From Allomuricauda sp. NBRC 101325 (GTDB lineage Bacteria; Bacteroidota; Bacteroidia; Flavobacteriales; Flavobacteriaceae), in the NCBI RefSeq assembly GCF_030268205.1, contig NZ_BSQF01000001.1, positions 1,284,649-1,348,648 on the forward strand: 64,000 nucleotides of DNA, written 5' to 3'. Position 1 is the first letter of the stretch. Every line of letters starts with the position of its first letter. Below, one piece after another: positions 33,427 through 42,377 of the stretch. The notes under the pieces were generated by a model that saw nothing but the letters and a program-made list of their open reading frames with translations, made no database searches and was not told where the DNA came from. Both the position numbers and the translations under genes were made by a program.

Positions 33427-33451
33427 TACCTTAAAGGTACGCAATATTGCG
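33427..33451 (-). promoter_or_regulatory. Adjacent palindromes over the ferritin promoter
   Basis: TACCTT-A-AAGGTA (33427-33439) is directly followed by the perfect 12-bp palindrome CGCAATATTGCG (33440-33451). On the minus strand the first contains TACCTTTA, one base off the -7 consensus, about 25 bp upstream of the ATG. This is the place a repressor would bind. Neither palindrome matches the classical Fur box in my reading. Confidence 0.45.
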
Positions 33452-33520
33452 CTCAAATTTTAGTCAAATCCCCTATTTATAAGGAATTTAAGACTGAATA
33501 AAGATAAAGAATAGAAGAAG

Positions 33521-33841
33521 TTAAACCGATGCAATTTGCTTAGTGGCAGCGATACCCAAAGCAGAGAAACCATGCTCAACCAACTCTTTAAGGTCTAGAA
33601 TCTCTAGAGTGTTGAGAATAAAAAGGTGTTCTTTATTACAAAGTAATAATACCTCAAAACCGTGTTTGTTGAGGTCGCTGTCAAAATGGTCTTCAATGGA
33701 AATGGACATTACCTTATGTCTAAGTGCTATCAGCTGGCATAAATTCATAGGAATGCTCTTTTGACCAAAATCAATATAGAACCGACGTTCCTTTTCCGCC
33801 TGGTATAAAGTATAATATTTGGACTGATAGATAAGTTCCAT
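33521..33841 (-). CDS. Conserved hypothetical protein
   Basis: The 106-residue soluble protein starts MELIYQSKYYTLYQAEKERR and ends with a helical segment EILDLKELVEHGFSALGIAA. It has no signal peptide, transmembrane helix or cysteine pair. It is on the same strand as the Lrp-type regulator gene 39 bp upstream and may be co-transcribed. Codon use looks normal. I recognise no family. Confidence 0.6.
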   Translation of the reverse strand: MELIYQSKYYTLYQAEKERRFYIDFGQKSIPMNLCQLIALRHKVMSISIEDHFDSDLNKHGFEVLLLCNKEHLFILNTLEILDLKELVEHGFSALGIAATKQIASV

Positions 33842-33880
33842 GGGTCCAAAAATAATATTTATTTAGATTGAATACAAATA

Positions 33881-34351
33881 TTAAATCTGAATCTGACGAT
33901 CTATTTGTTGGTCTAAGGAAATAAAGGTTTCCGTTCTTGAGACCCCTTCTATCTGTTGAATTTTTTTGTTCAACACTTGCATTAAGTGTTCGTTGTCGCG
34001 GCAAAGTACCTTGATTAAAATCGACCAGTTACCTGTGGTGTAGTGACACTCCAAAACCTCGGGTATTTTTTCAAGTTCTTTTACCGCTCTGGGATTGGCC
34101 ATGGCTTTGTCCAAAAAAATACCGATATAGGCCATAGTGGTATATCCCAAAACCCTAGGGTTGATCACAAACTTGGAGCCGGCTAATAGGCCAGAGCTTT
34201 CCAGTTTTCTAAGTCGTTGGTGAATGGCCGCTCCCGAAATGCCGATGTTTCTGGCAATTTCCAAAATTGGCCTGCGAGCATCCTCCATTAAATATCTTAG
34301 GATTTTCTTGTCAATACCGTCAATCTTAACAGAATTGTTATTGTTTTTCAC
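33881..34351 (-). CDS. Lrp/AsnC-family transcriptional regulator
   Basis: The 156-residue protein has an N-terminal helix-turn-helix (IDGIDKKILRYLMEDARRPILEIARNIGISGAAIHQRLRKLE, shown here in short pieces: DARRPILEIARNIGIS and AAIHQRLRKLE, residues about 10-50). A C-terminal RAM (amino-acid binding) domain follows, with GYTTMAYIGIFLDKA and CHYTTGNWSILIKV. It follows the saccharopine dehydrogenase-like gene by 48 bp on the same strand, so regulation of amino-acid (perhaps lysine) metabolism is a fair inference. Confidence 0.93.
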   Translation of the reverse strand: MKNNNNSVKIDGIDKKILRYLMEDARRPILEIARNIGISGAAIHQRLRKLESSGLLAGSKFVINPRVLGYTTMAYIGIFLDKAMANPRAVKELEKIPEVLECHYTTGNWSILIKVLCRDNEHLMQVLNKKIQQIEGVSRTETFISLDQQIDRQIQI

Positions 34352-34399
34352 CGCTTCTATTTTAATTTAAAGCTAAAGATATTGAAAATCCGTTAGAAT

Positions 34400-35773
34400 C
34401 TAACTTGCTACGGAATCGGGATTATACCCTAAATAGGGCACTTCATATTCCTTAAAGTTGATGCCATTCGCTTTTAATTCGGTTAAGAGGGGTTGATACA
34501 CTTCTTTGGTAATCGGGATTTGAACCCCTGGAGTCGTTATTTTTCCATTCAATATTTGAAGGGTGACCATGGCAACGGGCAGGCCAACTGTTTTGGCCAT
34601 GGCAGTAAAAGTTCTATTTTCTCCTGTGGCCACCATATTTGCATCAATTTGTTTTTTTATACCATTAAGTTCGTAGCCAAACTTATGGTACATCACGATC
34701 ATATCTTTTTCGTCAGGCTGAAGTGTCCAACTGTCCTCCAAAATATATTGCAGCATTTGTGCGGGAGAGGCATTTTTCAATGGTATTTTCTTGGTCGCAT
34801 CAAAAAGGTTCAATTCCAATAATTTGCCCCAGCGAATATCGTCCTGGTCAATCTTAAGATAGTGGCGCAATTTAAGTTCCACGGAATCCGTTGGTGAATA
34901 GGGCAGAAAAAGGTTTACAAATTCCCGGTACGACATGCCTTCTGAATTTTCTACCGTATAGCTATCATCAGTCATACCCAATATCACAAACATTTGCCAT
35001 GCCTTGGAAAATCCTACCCTGCGCATGGTACCGCGATAAAGGGTGAGTATGTTTTTCAAACCATAGGCTTCGCGATAATCCAAAGAATCGCGATTGGCAT
35101 AGGCCTCAAAAGTGCCATAACCTTCAATTTCCATGAACTCGGTTCTCCTGAACAGTTTTTGATAGGGAATGTATTTGTAGGTCCCTTCCTGAATAAATTT
35201 TGCAGCGCCTCCTTGACCGGCCAAAACTACGTTTCTTGGATTCCAAGTGAATTTATAGTTCCATAGATTGGTGTCACTTTCTGGAGCCACCAATCCCCCG
35301 GTAAAAGATTCGAACAAGATCATTTTTCCTCCAGCATCCCGAATACGGTCGATCACTTCCATCGCACTCATATGATCAATGCCCGGGTCAAGGCCGATTT
35401 CATTCATAAATACGAGACCGTTCTTTTTCACTTCGGTATCCAGAGCTTTGAGTTCTTTACTCACATAGGAAGCTGTAATCAAATGTTTTTTATGTTGAAG
35501 GCAATCCTCGGCCACCTTAATATGCAAACTGGCTGGAAGCATGGAAACCACAATAGAGGCTTCGGAAATTTCCTTTTTTCTCGACTCGTCATTAAAAATG
35601 TCCAAAGCAAAAACGGTGCAGTTGGGATGGTCGGAAAAAATAGTTGGAATATGTTCTGGATGTAGATCGCCAATTTTAATATGTAATTGTTCAGCATTGG
35701 ATTTTTTAAGAAAATAATCCAAAAGATAGGAGGTCGATTTGCCTGCTCCAATCACTAAAATAGTACGGACCAT
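34400..35773 (-). CDS. Saccharopine dehydrogenase-family protein
   Basis: The 457-residue protein has an N-terminal Rossmann fold (TILVIGAGKSTSYLLDYFL, residues about 4-22) and the family's central segment MNEIGLDPGIDHMSAMEVIDR. The C-terminal domain includes GATTGENRT-like MVATGENRTFTAMAKTVGLP. This family includes saccharopine reductase/dehydrogenase (lysine catabolism or the aminoadipate route) and carboxynorspermidine enzymes. The adjacent Lrp-type regulator favours lysine degradation. Exact reaction uncertain. Confidence 0.85.
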   Translation of the reverse strand: MVRTILVIGAGKSTSYLLDYFLKKSNAEQLHIKIGDLHPEHIPTIFSDHPNCTVFALDIFNDESRKKEISEASIVVSMLPASLHIKVAEDCLQHKKHLITASYVSKELKALDTEVKKNGLVFMNEIGLDPGIDHMSAMEVIDRIRDAGGKMILFESFTGGLVAPESDTNLWNYKFTWNPRNVVLAGQGGAAKFIQEGTYKYIPYQKLFRRTEFMEIEGYGTFEAYANRDSLDYREAYGLKNILTLYRGTMRRVGFSKAWQMFVILGMTDDSYTVENSEGMSYREFVNLFLPYSPTDSVELKLRHYLKIDQDDIRWGKLLELNLFDATKKIPLKNASPAQMLQYILEDSWTLQPDEKDMIVMYHKFGYELNGIKKQIDANMVATGENRTFTAMAKTVGLPVAMVTLQILNGKITTPGVQIPITKEVYQPLLTELKANGINFKEYEVPYLGYNPDSVAS

Positions 35774-35852
35774 GGGTTTTGCTTACTTTTGAGTTTCGAG
35801 ATTACTAAGGTATCAAAATGTTATATTTATAAAAAAACATCACTATAAAGTT

Positions 35853-36236
35853 ATGAACAGAACAATTTTGTTGACAGGAATTATATTGGGATTGTTGGCT
35901 GTTATTTTAGGTGCGTTTGGAGCACATGGATTGGAAAAATTGGTGGATAAAGATGCCATTGAAACGTACGAAGTTGGAGTTCGATATCAAATGTACCATG
36001 CACTGTTTTTGCTTTTTGTTGGATTATGGACCGGCTTAGCGGATAAGGTCAAAAAACTGGTTTTTATTTTCGTACTGGTAGGGGTAATTCTCTTTTCTGG
36101 TTCTATTTACCTGTTGGCAATGAATGAGTTAACAGCCTTTGATTTTAAAATCATTGGTTTTTTAACACCAATAGGAGGTGTATTCATGATTTTGGGGTGG
36201 GTATTCGTGGCTTATAAATTGGTAAAAACCACTTAA
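35853..36236 (+). CDS. DUF423 family membrane protein
   Basis: The 127-residue protein has four transmembrane helices and the DUF423 (YwdK/YgdD) signature GILGLLAVILGAFGAHGLE at the start and VRYQMYHALFLL in the middle. It ends FLTPIGGVFMILGWVFVAYKLVKTT. A diverged copy of this same 3' end lies 1.15 kb downstream beyond the next gene (37376-37453), so the 3' end here may have been replaced or duplicated. Function is unknown. Confidence 0.9.
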   Translation: MNRTILLTGIILGLLAVILGAFGAHGLEKLVDKDAIETYEVGVRYQMYHALFLLFVGLWTGLADKVKKLVFIFVLVGVILFSGSIYLLAMNELTAFDFKIIGFLTPIGGVFMILGWVFVAYKLVKTT

Positions 36237-36243
36237 GAATGAT

Positions 36244-37221
36244 CTAGTCCCTTCTTTTAGTGGTATAATACCCAAAAACCCAACCTTCCTGACCGTTGAA
36301 ACTTATTTTATACCACCTATCAGAGATTCCATTTATTTTGTCCAATGATTCTGTTTGTTCTAGAATATGATAAATATCCCCTTTAAGAACTGTATATAGA
36401 ACTTCACTATTTTCTTTGGGCTCAATTTTCACATCGGCAAGGGCTGATTGTATTCCCAATTTGTTGGAAGTAAGGTTTTCGAAGGAATTGAGTTCTTCAA
36501 TATAGTATGCTTCACCCTCACCTTCATTTTCATACAGTGCCTTGTTAATATGATCAATCAATTTGGAATTTTTAAAGTTGGGATTAGCAAGGATGTTTTC
36601 AAGAAGTTCGAACTTTTTTTCTGAAGACTCCTCCATCGCTCTCCAATATAGAATACCCAGTTTTACATCAATTTCATCTTGGATCGTACTCATATCACCT
36701 TGGATCCACCCTTTTTTCTCTCTCATCATTCCAGCAATTTGATGCCATTCTTCTTGCTCTTCGTCTTCTAATATCACTACCATATCCATTGGTTCTAGTT
36801 TTTCCCCTTCGAAGGTCATAATATCAGGTCTTTTGTAAAGTTCAGTTTCCTTGTCAATAATTGCCAACTCACCACCTAATGCAAATAAGTGTTCATAAGC
36901 CCAACCTTCGCTACCATCTGAAAGTCTAACTTTTAAATATTCCTTATCATCATCTGCTATTTCTTTTTCATTTAAATATTCAACCGTTTCCCCAAAATAT
37001 ATGGTAGTAAGATATTTAGTGTCTTTTCTTCCAGGTTTGTCTCGCAAACCTACTTTTGGCCATAAACATATTGCAAGGGATGCTTTGTCAACATGCTCCT
37101 CCACAAATTCCAAATCAATTGAATCATTTGGAGTTTCTGTTTTCTTTTCTGAATTGTTTTTACAACTTATGCTCAAAATTAGCACGCCACATAAAAAGGT
37201 AATTTGTTTTACAGTTTGCAT
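36244..37221 (-). CDS. SH3-domain-containing lipoprotein
   Basis: The 325-residue lipoprotein has signal MQTVKQITFLCGVLILSISC (Cys20). Three bacterial SH3-like modules are visible: VGLRDKPGRKDTKYLTTIYFGE...EGWAYEHLF (split: GLRDKPG and EGWAYEHLF, residues about 55-110), a second ending KKGWIQGD (about 115-180), and a C-terminal SEVLYTVLKGDIYHILE...GQEGWVFGYY (about 265-320). SH3 repeats usually bind peptidoglycan. I chose ATG 37221 at the lipoprotein signal; the open frame reaches 37404. It looks AT-richer than its neighbours and is flanked by two copies of the DUF423 3' end. Confidence 0.8.
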   Translation of the reverse strand: MQTVKQITFLCGVLILSISCKNNSEKKTETPNDSIDLEFVEEHVDKASLAICLWPKVGLRDKPGRKDTKYLTTIYFGETVEYLNEKEIADDDKEYLKVRLSDGSEGWAYEHLFALGGELAIIDKETELYKRPDIMTFEGEKLEPMDMVVILEDEEQEEWHQIAGMMREKKGWIQGDMSTIQDEIDVKLGILYWRAMEESSEKKFELLENILANPNFKNSKLIDHINKALYENEGEGEAYYIEELNSFENLTSNKLGIQSALADVKIEPKENSEVLYTVLKGDIYHILEQTESLDKINGISDRWYKISFNGQEGWVFGYYTTKRRD

Positions 37222-37375
37222 ATCATTATTTTTTGGGTGTGTAAAGTATCTGAAAAATCCAGAGGTTGCCTTCCCCAATTGACGGATTGGGGTTTTGAAT
37301 TGACGAAAGTGTTGGAATACCCTTATAGAAGCTGATATTGAATGTTTTAACCACTTCCATTTATAATACTTTGGT

Positions 37376-37453
37376 TTTTTAACACTAATGGGAGGGGTAT
37401 TCATGATCTTGGGATGGGTTTATTCAGGATACCACATTTTAACCCATAAATGA
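37376..37453 (+). pseudogene. Remnant 3' end of a second DUF423 gene
   Basis: Read in frame this encodes FLTLMGGVFMILGWVYSGYH and a short tail ending in TGA. It is strikingly similar to the C-terminus FLTPIGGVFMILGWVF of the intact DUF423 gene at 35853-36236. DNA similarity starts around TTTGGTTTTTTAAC-like sequence at 37371 and runs to the stop. No start or 5' part is present, so it is a truncated copy. Confidence 0.8.
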
Positions 37454-37525
37454 TTCAATTTGACTTTATTTAAAAGGACAAAAGGCTAATATTTTCTAGT
37501 TTTGTACCAACATAAAAGTTAAACT

Positions 37526-39142
37526 ATGAAGGATTCTGCTCAAATTACGAAAACGATTTCGCTGACTTCATATGGCATAGACCATAACAACATTCATTAT
37601 CAACTTTCGCCAGACGAACTTCAAGACCTTACCATTGAAATGGGAATGGGTAAAGAGGCCGATTCGGGAGCTTTGGCGGTAAATACTGGAGAATTTACAG
37701 GTCGATCGCCCAAAGATCGATTTATTGTAAAGGATAGCATTACCGAAGATAAAATTTGGTGGGGCGACATCAATATTCCGTTTGATAGTGGCAAGTTCGA
37801 TGCCTTACAAGCAAAAGTCATAAAGTATTTAAATGAAAAGGAACTTTTTGTTCGTGATGCTTACGCCTGTGCAGATTCCCATTACAAGTTAAACATTAGG
37901 GTCATCAACGAATATCCTTGGTCCAATATGTTTGCCTATAATATGTTTTTAAGGCCAACCGATGAAGAATTGGAAGATTTTACACCTGAATGGACCGTAA
38001 TCAATGCTCCTGGCTTTAAAGCTGATCCTGCTGTGGACGGAACACGTCAGCACAACTTTGCCATTTTGAACTTCGCTAAAAAAGTTGCCCTCATCGGTGG
38101 AACGGGCTACACTGGAGAGATTAAAAAGGGAATTTTTTCTGCCCTCAACTTTATATTGCCCGTTTTTAAAAGCACATTGCCCATGCACTGTTCTGCAAAT
38201 GTGGGCGAGGAAGGGGATACCGCTATTTTCTTTGGACTTTCAGGAACGGGAAAAACTACACTTTCCACTGATCCAAATCGGAAATTAATCGGGGACGATG
38301 AACATGGATGGACACCAGAAAATTCGGTTTTCAATTTTGAAGGGGGTTGTTATGCTAAGGTAATAGACCTTTCAGCCGAAAACGAACCTGAAATTTATGG
38401 TGCTATCAAACGCGGCGCCATTTTGGAAAATGTGGTTATGGACGAAAATGGAAGGGTCGATTTCTCCGATACCTCCATAACTCAAAATACAAGGGTAAGC
38501 TATCCCATAGACCATATTGAAAATATTCAAGTGCCATCTATTGGTAAGAATGTAAAGAATATCTTTTTCCTTACTGCAGATGCTTTTGGCGTATTGCCTC
38601 CCATTTCCAAATTAACACCTGCGCAAGCGGCTTATCACTTTATTTCGGGCTATACAGCAAAGGTGGCTGGTACCGAGGCTGGTGTGGTTGAGCCACAACC
38701 TTCCTTTTCTGCTTGCTTTGGAGCGCCATTTATGCCCTTACATCCTGCCAAATATGCTGAAATGTTGAGCAAGAAAATGATAGCATCAGGTGTGGATGTC
38801 TGGTTGGTGAATACAGGCTGGACAGGTGGACCTTATGGAGTTGGTACCCGAATGAAACTAAAATATACCCGTGCCATGATCAGTGCGGCACTAAATGGAG
38901 ACCTTGGGTTGTATTCATATGATAAATACCATATTCATTCTGTATTTGGAGTTGCACAGCCGAGGGAATGCCCGGGAGTGCCAAATGAAGTGTTGAGCCC
39001 AAGGGCTACATGGAACAATGATGAGGCCTATTACACCACTGCATTTAAACTAACCAATGCGTTTAGGGAAAACTTTAAAAAGTTTGAAGCCTATGCCAGT
39101 GAAGAAATTCGACGCGGAGGACCCCAACGATATGCTTTCTAA
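37526..39142 (+). CDS. pckA: Phosphoenolpyruvate carboxykinase (ATP)
   Basis: PckA turns oxaloacetate plus ATP into phosphoenolpyruvate, the first committed step of gluconeogenesis. The 538-residue protein has the substrate-binding TGEFTGRSPKDRFIVKD, the kinase-1a motif FFGLSGTGKTTLSTDPNR, the metal-binding LIGDDEHGW and the late GYTAKVAGTEAGVVEPQPSFSACFG block (given here in part: KVAGTEAGVVEPQ). The length is normal. It is monocistronic with a terminator 3 bp after the stop. Confidence 0.97.
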   Translation: MKDSAQITKTISLTSYGIDHNNIHYQLSPDELQDLTIEMGMGKEADSGALAVNTGEFTGRSPKDRFIVKDSITEDKIWWGDINIPFDSGKFDALQAKVIKYLNEKELFVRDAYACADSHYKLNIRVINEYPWSNMFAYNMFLRPTDEELEDFTPEWTVINAPGFKADPAVDGTRQHNFAILNFAKKVALIGGTGYTGEIKKGIFSALNFILPVFKSTLPMHCSANVGEEGDTAIFFGLSGTGKTTLSTDPNRKLIGDDEHGWTPENSVFNFEGGCYAKVIDLSAENEPEIYGAIKRGAILENVVMDENGRVDFSDTSITQNTRVSYPIDHIENIQVPSIGKNVKNIFFLTADAFGVLPPISKLTPAQAAYHFISGYTAKVAGTEAGVVEPQPSFSACFGAPFMPLHPAKYAEMLSKKMIASGVDVWLVNTGWTGGPYGVGTRMKLKYTRAMISAALNGDLGLYSYDKYHIHSVFGVAQPRECPGVPNEVLSPRATWNNDEAYYTTAFKLTNAFRENFKKFEAYASEEIRRGGPQRYAF

Positions 39143-39144
39143 AC

Positions 39145-39174
39145 AAAAAACCCCGGCTTTTGCTGGGGTTTTTT
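39145..39174. terminator. Intrinsic terminator between pckA and hemD
   Basis: AAAAAACCCC / GGGGTTTTTT arms enclose GGCTTTTGCT. The A-rich left and T-rich right flanks allow it to work for both convergent genes. Confidence 0.85.
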
Positions 39175-39195
39175 AGTATTCAATAATTAGATTTT

Positions 39196-39939
39196 TTACT
39201 TGTTCACACTGGTAATGTATTTCTGCAAGGCCATCGTCATGGATGGGGTTTCCGGGGTCGGTGCTTGAATGTCGATTCGAAGACCTGCCTCAGTTGCAGC
39301 TTTTACCGTACTGTTGCCAAACACTGCAATTCTAGTGTTGTTCTGTTCAAAGTCTGGAAAATTCTTCAACAAAGATTCAATTCCAGAGGGGCTAAAGAAC
39401 ACCAAAATGTCGTAGTACACATTTCTTAGATCGGAAAGGTCACTGATCACGGTCTTGTAGAAAATACCGCGTTTCCATTCCACGCCAAGTTCATCCAATG
39501 CAATCGGCACAGTAGGCTTTAGGGCATCGGAAGATGGCAAAAGAAATTTTTCGTCCTTGTACTTTTTAATGAGCGGAATAAGTTCTGGGAAAGTTCTTTT
39601 CCCTACATAGATTTTTCGCTTTCTGTATACCACATATTTCTGCAAGTAGTAGGCTACGGCCTCCGACTGGCAAAAATATTTCATGGTATCGGGCACCTTG
39701 AAGCGCATTTCATCAGCAATCCTAAAAAAGTGATCTACAGAATTTCTACTGGTTAGGATGATTGCGGAGAAGTTGTTCAGGTCAATTTTTTGTTGCCTTA
39801 CATTTTTGGCTTCAACACCTTCAACGTGGATGAAAGGTCTAAAATCTACTTTAACTTTTTCTTTTTCAATTAATCTTGAATAAGGAGAGTTTTCGACTTT
39901 GGGTTCTGGCTGGGAAACCAAAATTGTTTTTACTTTCAT
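39196..39939 (-). CDS. hemD: Uroporphyrinogen-III synthase
   Basis: HemD closes and inverts hydroxymethylbilane to uroporphyrinogen III on the heme and siroheme pathway. The 247-residue protein shows the weakly conserved two-domain pattern, with IILTSRNSVDHFF (residues about 60-72) and the C-terminal YDILVFFSPSGIESLL and TRIAVFGNSTVKAATEAGLR (given as IAVFGNSTVKAA). HemD proteins are poorly conserved, but these segments and the neighbouring DUF4271 gene, a common flavobacterial pairing, make the call sound. Confidence 0.9.
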   Translation of the reverse strand: MKVKTILVSQPEPKVENSPYSRLIEKEKVKVDFRPFIHVEGVEAKNVRQQKIDLNNFSAIILTSRNSVDHFFRIADEMRFKVPDTMKYFCQSEAVAYYLQKYVVYRKRKIYVGKRTFPELIPLIKKYKDEKFLLPSSDALKPTVPIALDELGVEWKRGIFYKTVISDLSDLRNVYYDILVFFSPSGIESLLKNFPDFEQNNTRIAVFGNSTVKAATEAGLRIDIQAPTPETPSMTMALQKYITSVNK

Positions 39940-39945
39940 AAGTTT

Positions 39946-40602
39946 TCAACCTTTTATAAAGCTTCCAATTAACACCAAGGGCGCAATTTCGAGTGCGCAA
40001 AGGTACAAAATAAAATACACAAAATACGGGAACAGTGTATTTTGATGGTTCTTCAACAGTTTAAGTATACCAATGCCATTAATCACAATAATTAGGAAAA
40101 GGGTTCCATATATTATTGTTTTTGAGTCTTTTAAAATATATACCAAAAAAATATTGGCAAAGGCGACCACAAGACTGCTAAAATTGAGGTAGGAAATTTT
40201 GTTGAAAACAAGTCCGCCTATCAGTTTGGTGTTATTGAACACAAAACCAGTGAACATTTGAAGTATGAATTTTGAAAATTCGAAGAGCAGCAAAAAACCA
40301 AAAACGATAAAATAGGTCTGTGCCTCCATCTCATTTTCCAAAAATCCCAAAACATGGAGCGTTATTAATATAAAAAGGGAAAGATTGAGTACTTGAAAAA
40401 TGGTCAATAACAATTGAAACCAATCGAACAATTGCCCCTTTTTACTTTGAAACAATACATATTTGTCGTTAAAGGGCAGAATAAGAAAGTTGAGGAACTT
40501 GGAATGGTCCAAATACTTGCCCAAAGCCAAAAGCACTAATCCCCCGAACAATACCAAGGTCATCCAATCTAGGGATAAAAATGTTTTTTCTATGGGGCTC
40601 AT
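39946..40602 (-). CDS. DUF4271 family membrane protein
   Basis: The 218-residue protein has about six transmembrane helices and the family's characteristic loop HSKFLNFLILPFNDKYVLF near residue 35, with a YFIVFGFLLLFEFSKF segment later. It is located directly before hemD on the same strand (6-bp gap) and overlaps the GT-39 gene by 4 bp. The function is unknown; its constant association with hemD in this group is noted from general knowledge. Confidence 0.85.
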   Translation of the reverse strand: MSPIEKTFLSLDWMTLVLFGGLVLLALGKYLDHSKFLNFLILPFNDKYVLFQSKKGQLFDWFQLLLTIFQVLNLSLFILITLHVLGFLENEMEAQTYFIVFGFLLLFEFSKFILQMFTGFVFNNTKLIGGLVFNKISYLNFSSLVVAFANIFLVYILKDSKTIIYGTLFLIIVINGIGILKLLKNHQNTLFPYFVYFILYLCALEIAPLVLIGSFIKG

Positions 40603-42257
40603 TCCTCTATTTTGATAGGTCTTCCGTTAAGGCCTGGAGGTAGGCCATGCTCTGAAATACCAACCCTAAAGTACGATGGATTTTCCAATTTGGACAGCGG
40701 TAATTCAAAAGTATAATCAAGGGTATCTTTTGACATTAAAAAAGAAGGCTCGTTCTCCACTTTTTTTACTTTTAAAGGAAGTATTTCCTGTACCTGCTTA
40801 TATGGATTGGCATACGAAATGGTGTATTCCAGGTCACTCAATTCAATATCAAACGGATAGGGATTGTACACTTGGAGTTGGTAACCGAAACCTTCATTCG
40901 ATTTTTCTACGATGCATTTGATATTTCTGTACGATTGGAAATCATCAATATACTTTCCATAACCAATGGTTCCGTCGGCATGTTCAAATGAAACATCCTT
41001 ATACTTTGTATAAATGGAAACGTAGACGACCTTTTTACCTCTAACTTTTTCTTCCGACCCATCAATAGAGTACTGGTTTTTTCTATAAAATGTGTTGTTT
41101 AGGGAAAAGGTGGTTACCCCAGTATAAAACTGATACATGGGGGCGCGTCGGTAAGAGTTTTCAAAAACTATGGGAGTGTCCCCTGTTTGTTCATGAAGTT
41201 CGTTTACCCAAGTTTTGTTCCCGTGGGTTTCATAAATGAACGGGAACAAGGGTTGATAGATCATCCATGCCCGTGCATATAACAGCACAACGGCACTTGC
41301 CACTCCAATTCTAAAGACCCATTTTCTGGTATTTGCATGATTTAACAAGCGATTAAAGGCAATGATCATCAGGGGAATGGATATCACAATGGCCCACTGC
41401 GCTTGTACTCGTCGGTTAAAGCTGGAAATAAAGAAGAAAATGAGAACCCCATAGATCAAATACACCAACGCTTTCGAAAATTTATCTTTTGCCTTGAACT
41501 TGAAAAGTGCGCTGTAGATCCAATAAAACAATAATCCAATTATCACGATCAGATTCAAAAAGAACCCTAATGTGAAGCTATCGAACTTGTATGCTTGATT
41601 GGGCCTTTCATATAAATGGAAGGTAATGGAAACAAAATCGTTTTGATATAGCCACCAAAAATGGGGGGCGTAACAAATCAAAGCCAAAACAACCGCTATC
41701 CAAGCTTTTTTATTGAAAATCAATTTAATATTGGACAGGAAAACGAATAAAATTACCAATACGGCATGGTATTTACTGTACATCAATGCGGCCATGACCA
41801 CTCCTAATGAAAGTGTGATGACACTGGATGGATTCTTTAAAAATTGCTTGTACAACCAAAGAAATAGTGCAGTGAAAAATAAAAGGGGAGTATCTGGCAG
41901 GGTCAAAAACCCATAGGCATTCATTAAAGTGAAGGAGAAGGCCAACAAGAAAAAATGAACTACATACTCTTTTTTCTTCGGATTGTCGATGAGCACCCAC
42001 AATAGCATATAGGTGCCTGCCGACAGTACACAGCTCATGAACCTTACCCCTAGTTCCCCATCAAAAAACAGGCTACTTATCTTGATCAAAAAGGCCACCA
42101 TCGGAGGGTGGTCAAAATAGCCCCAAGCCATATTTTGGGCATAGTACCAATAGTACGCCTCATCAAAAATAAGCTCTGTATAAGAGGCCTGAACAAGATT
42201 GAGTACAAAGAGAACTGCCAGTAATATTAAAAAAAGCTTGGGAAACTTTTGAGACAT
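40599..42257 (-). CDS. ArnT/PMT-like (GT39/83) membrane glycosyltransferase
   Basis: The 552-residue protein has about ten or more transmembrane helices and the PMT-type first loop DEAYYWYYAQNMAWGYFDHPP (shown in part: EAYYWYYAQNMAWGY and FDHPPM, residues about 30-50). The Asp/Glu pair there is catalytic in the GT-C fold, and the HPP motif is conserved. A C-terminal soluble part (about 440-552) follows. It would move a sugar from a polyprenyl-phosphate donor to a periplasmic acceptor. The divergent gene at 42378 encodes a polyprenyl-phosphate sugar synthase, a plausible donor supplier. Confidence 0.85.
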   Translation of the reverse strand: MSQKFPKLFLILLAVLFVLNLVQASYTELIFDEAYYWYYAQNMAWGYFDHPPMVAFLIKISSLFFDGELGVRFMSCVLSAGTYMLLWVLIDNPKKKEYVVHFFLLAFSFTLMNAYGFLTLPDTPLLFFTALFLWLYKQFLKNPSSVITLSLGVVMAALMYSKYHAVLVILFVFLSNIKLIFNKKAWIAVVLALICYAPHFWWLYQNDFVSITFHLYERPNQAYKFDSFTLGFFLNLIVIIGLLFYWIYSALFKFKAKDKFSKALVYLIYGVLIFFFISSFNRRVQAQWAIVISIPLMIIAFNRLLNHANTRKWVFRIGVASAVVLLYARAWMIYQPLFPFIYETHGNKTWVNELHEQTGDTPIVFENSYRRAPMYQFYTGVTTFSLNNTFYRKNQYSIDGSEEKVRGKKVVYVSIYTKYKDVSFEHADGTIGYGKYIDDFQSYRNIKCIVEKSNEGFGYQLQVYNPYPFDIELSDLEYTISYANPYKQVQEILPLKVKKVENEPSFLMSKDTLDYTFELPLSKLENPSYFRVGISEHGLPPGLNGRPIKIEE

Positions 42258-42377
42258 CAAAATGGGATTTAAAAGCGCAAAGTTACAAATATTGCTCCAG
42301 TGCATATAAGGTTGCCTGCAAGCTACTTGCGAAGACAATCTAGAAAACCGTATTTTTGAAGTTCTAAACGCATGCGA

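Noticed and set aside
36244..37453. Insertion sequence between the DUF423 copies
   Set aside because: No transposase, no terminal inverted repeats; the flanking repeat is the end of a coding gene.
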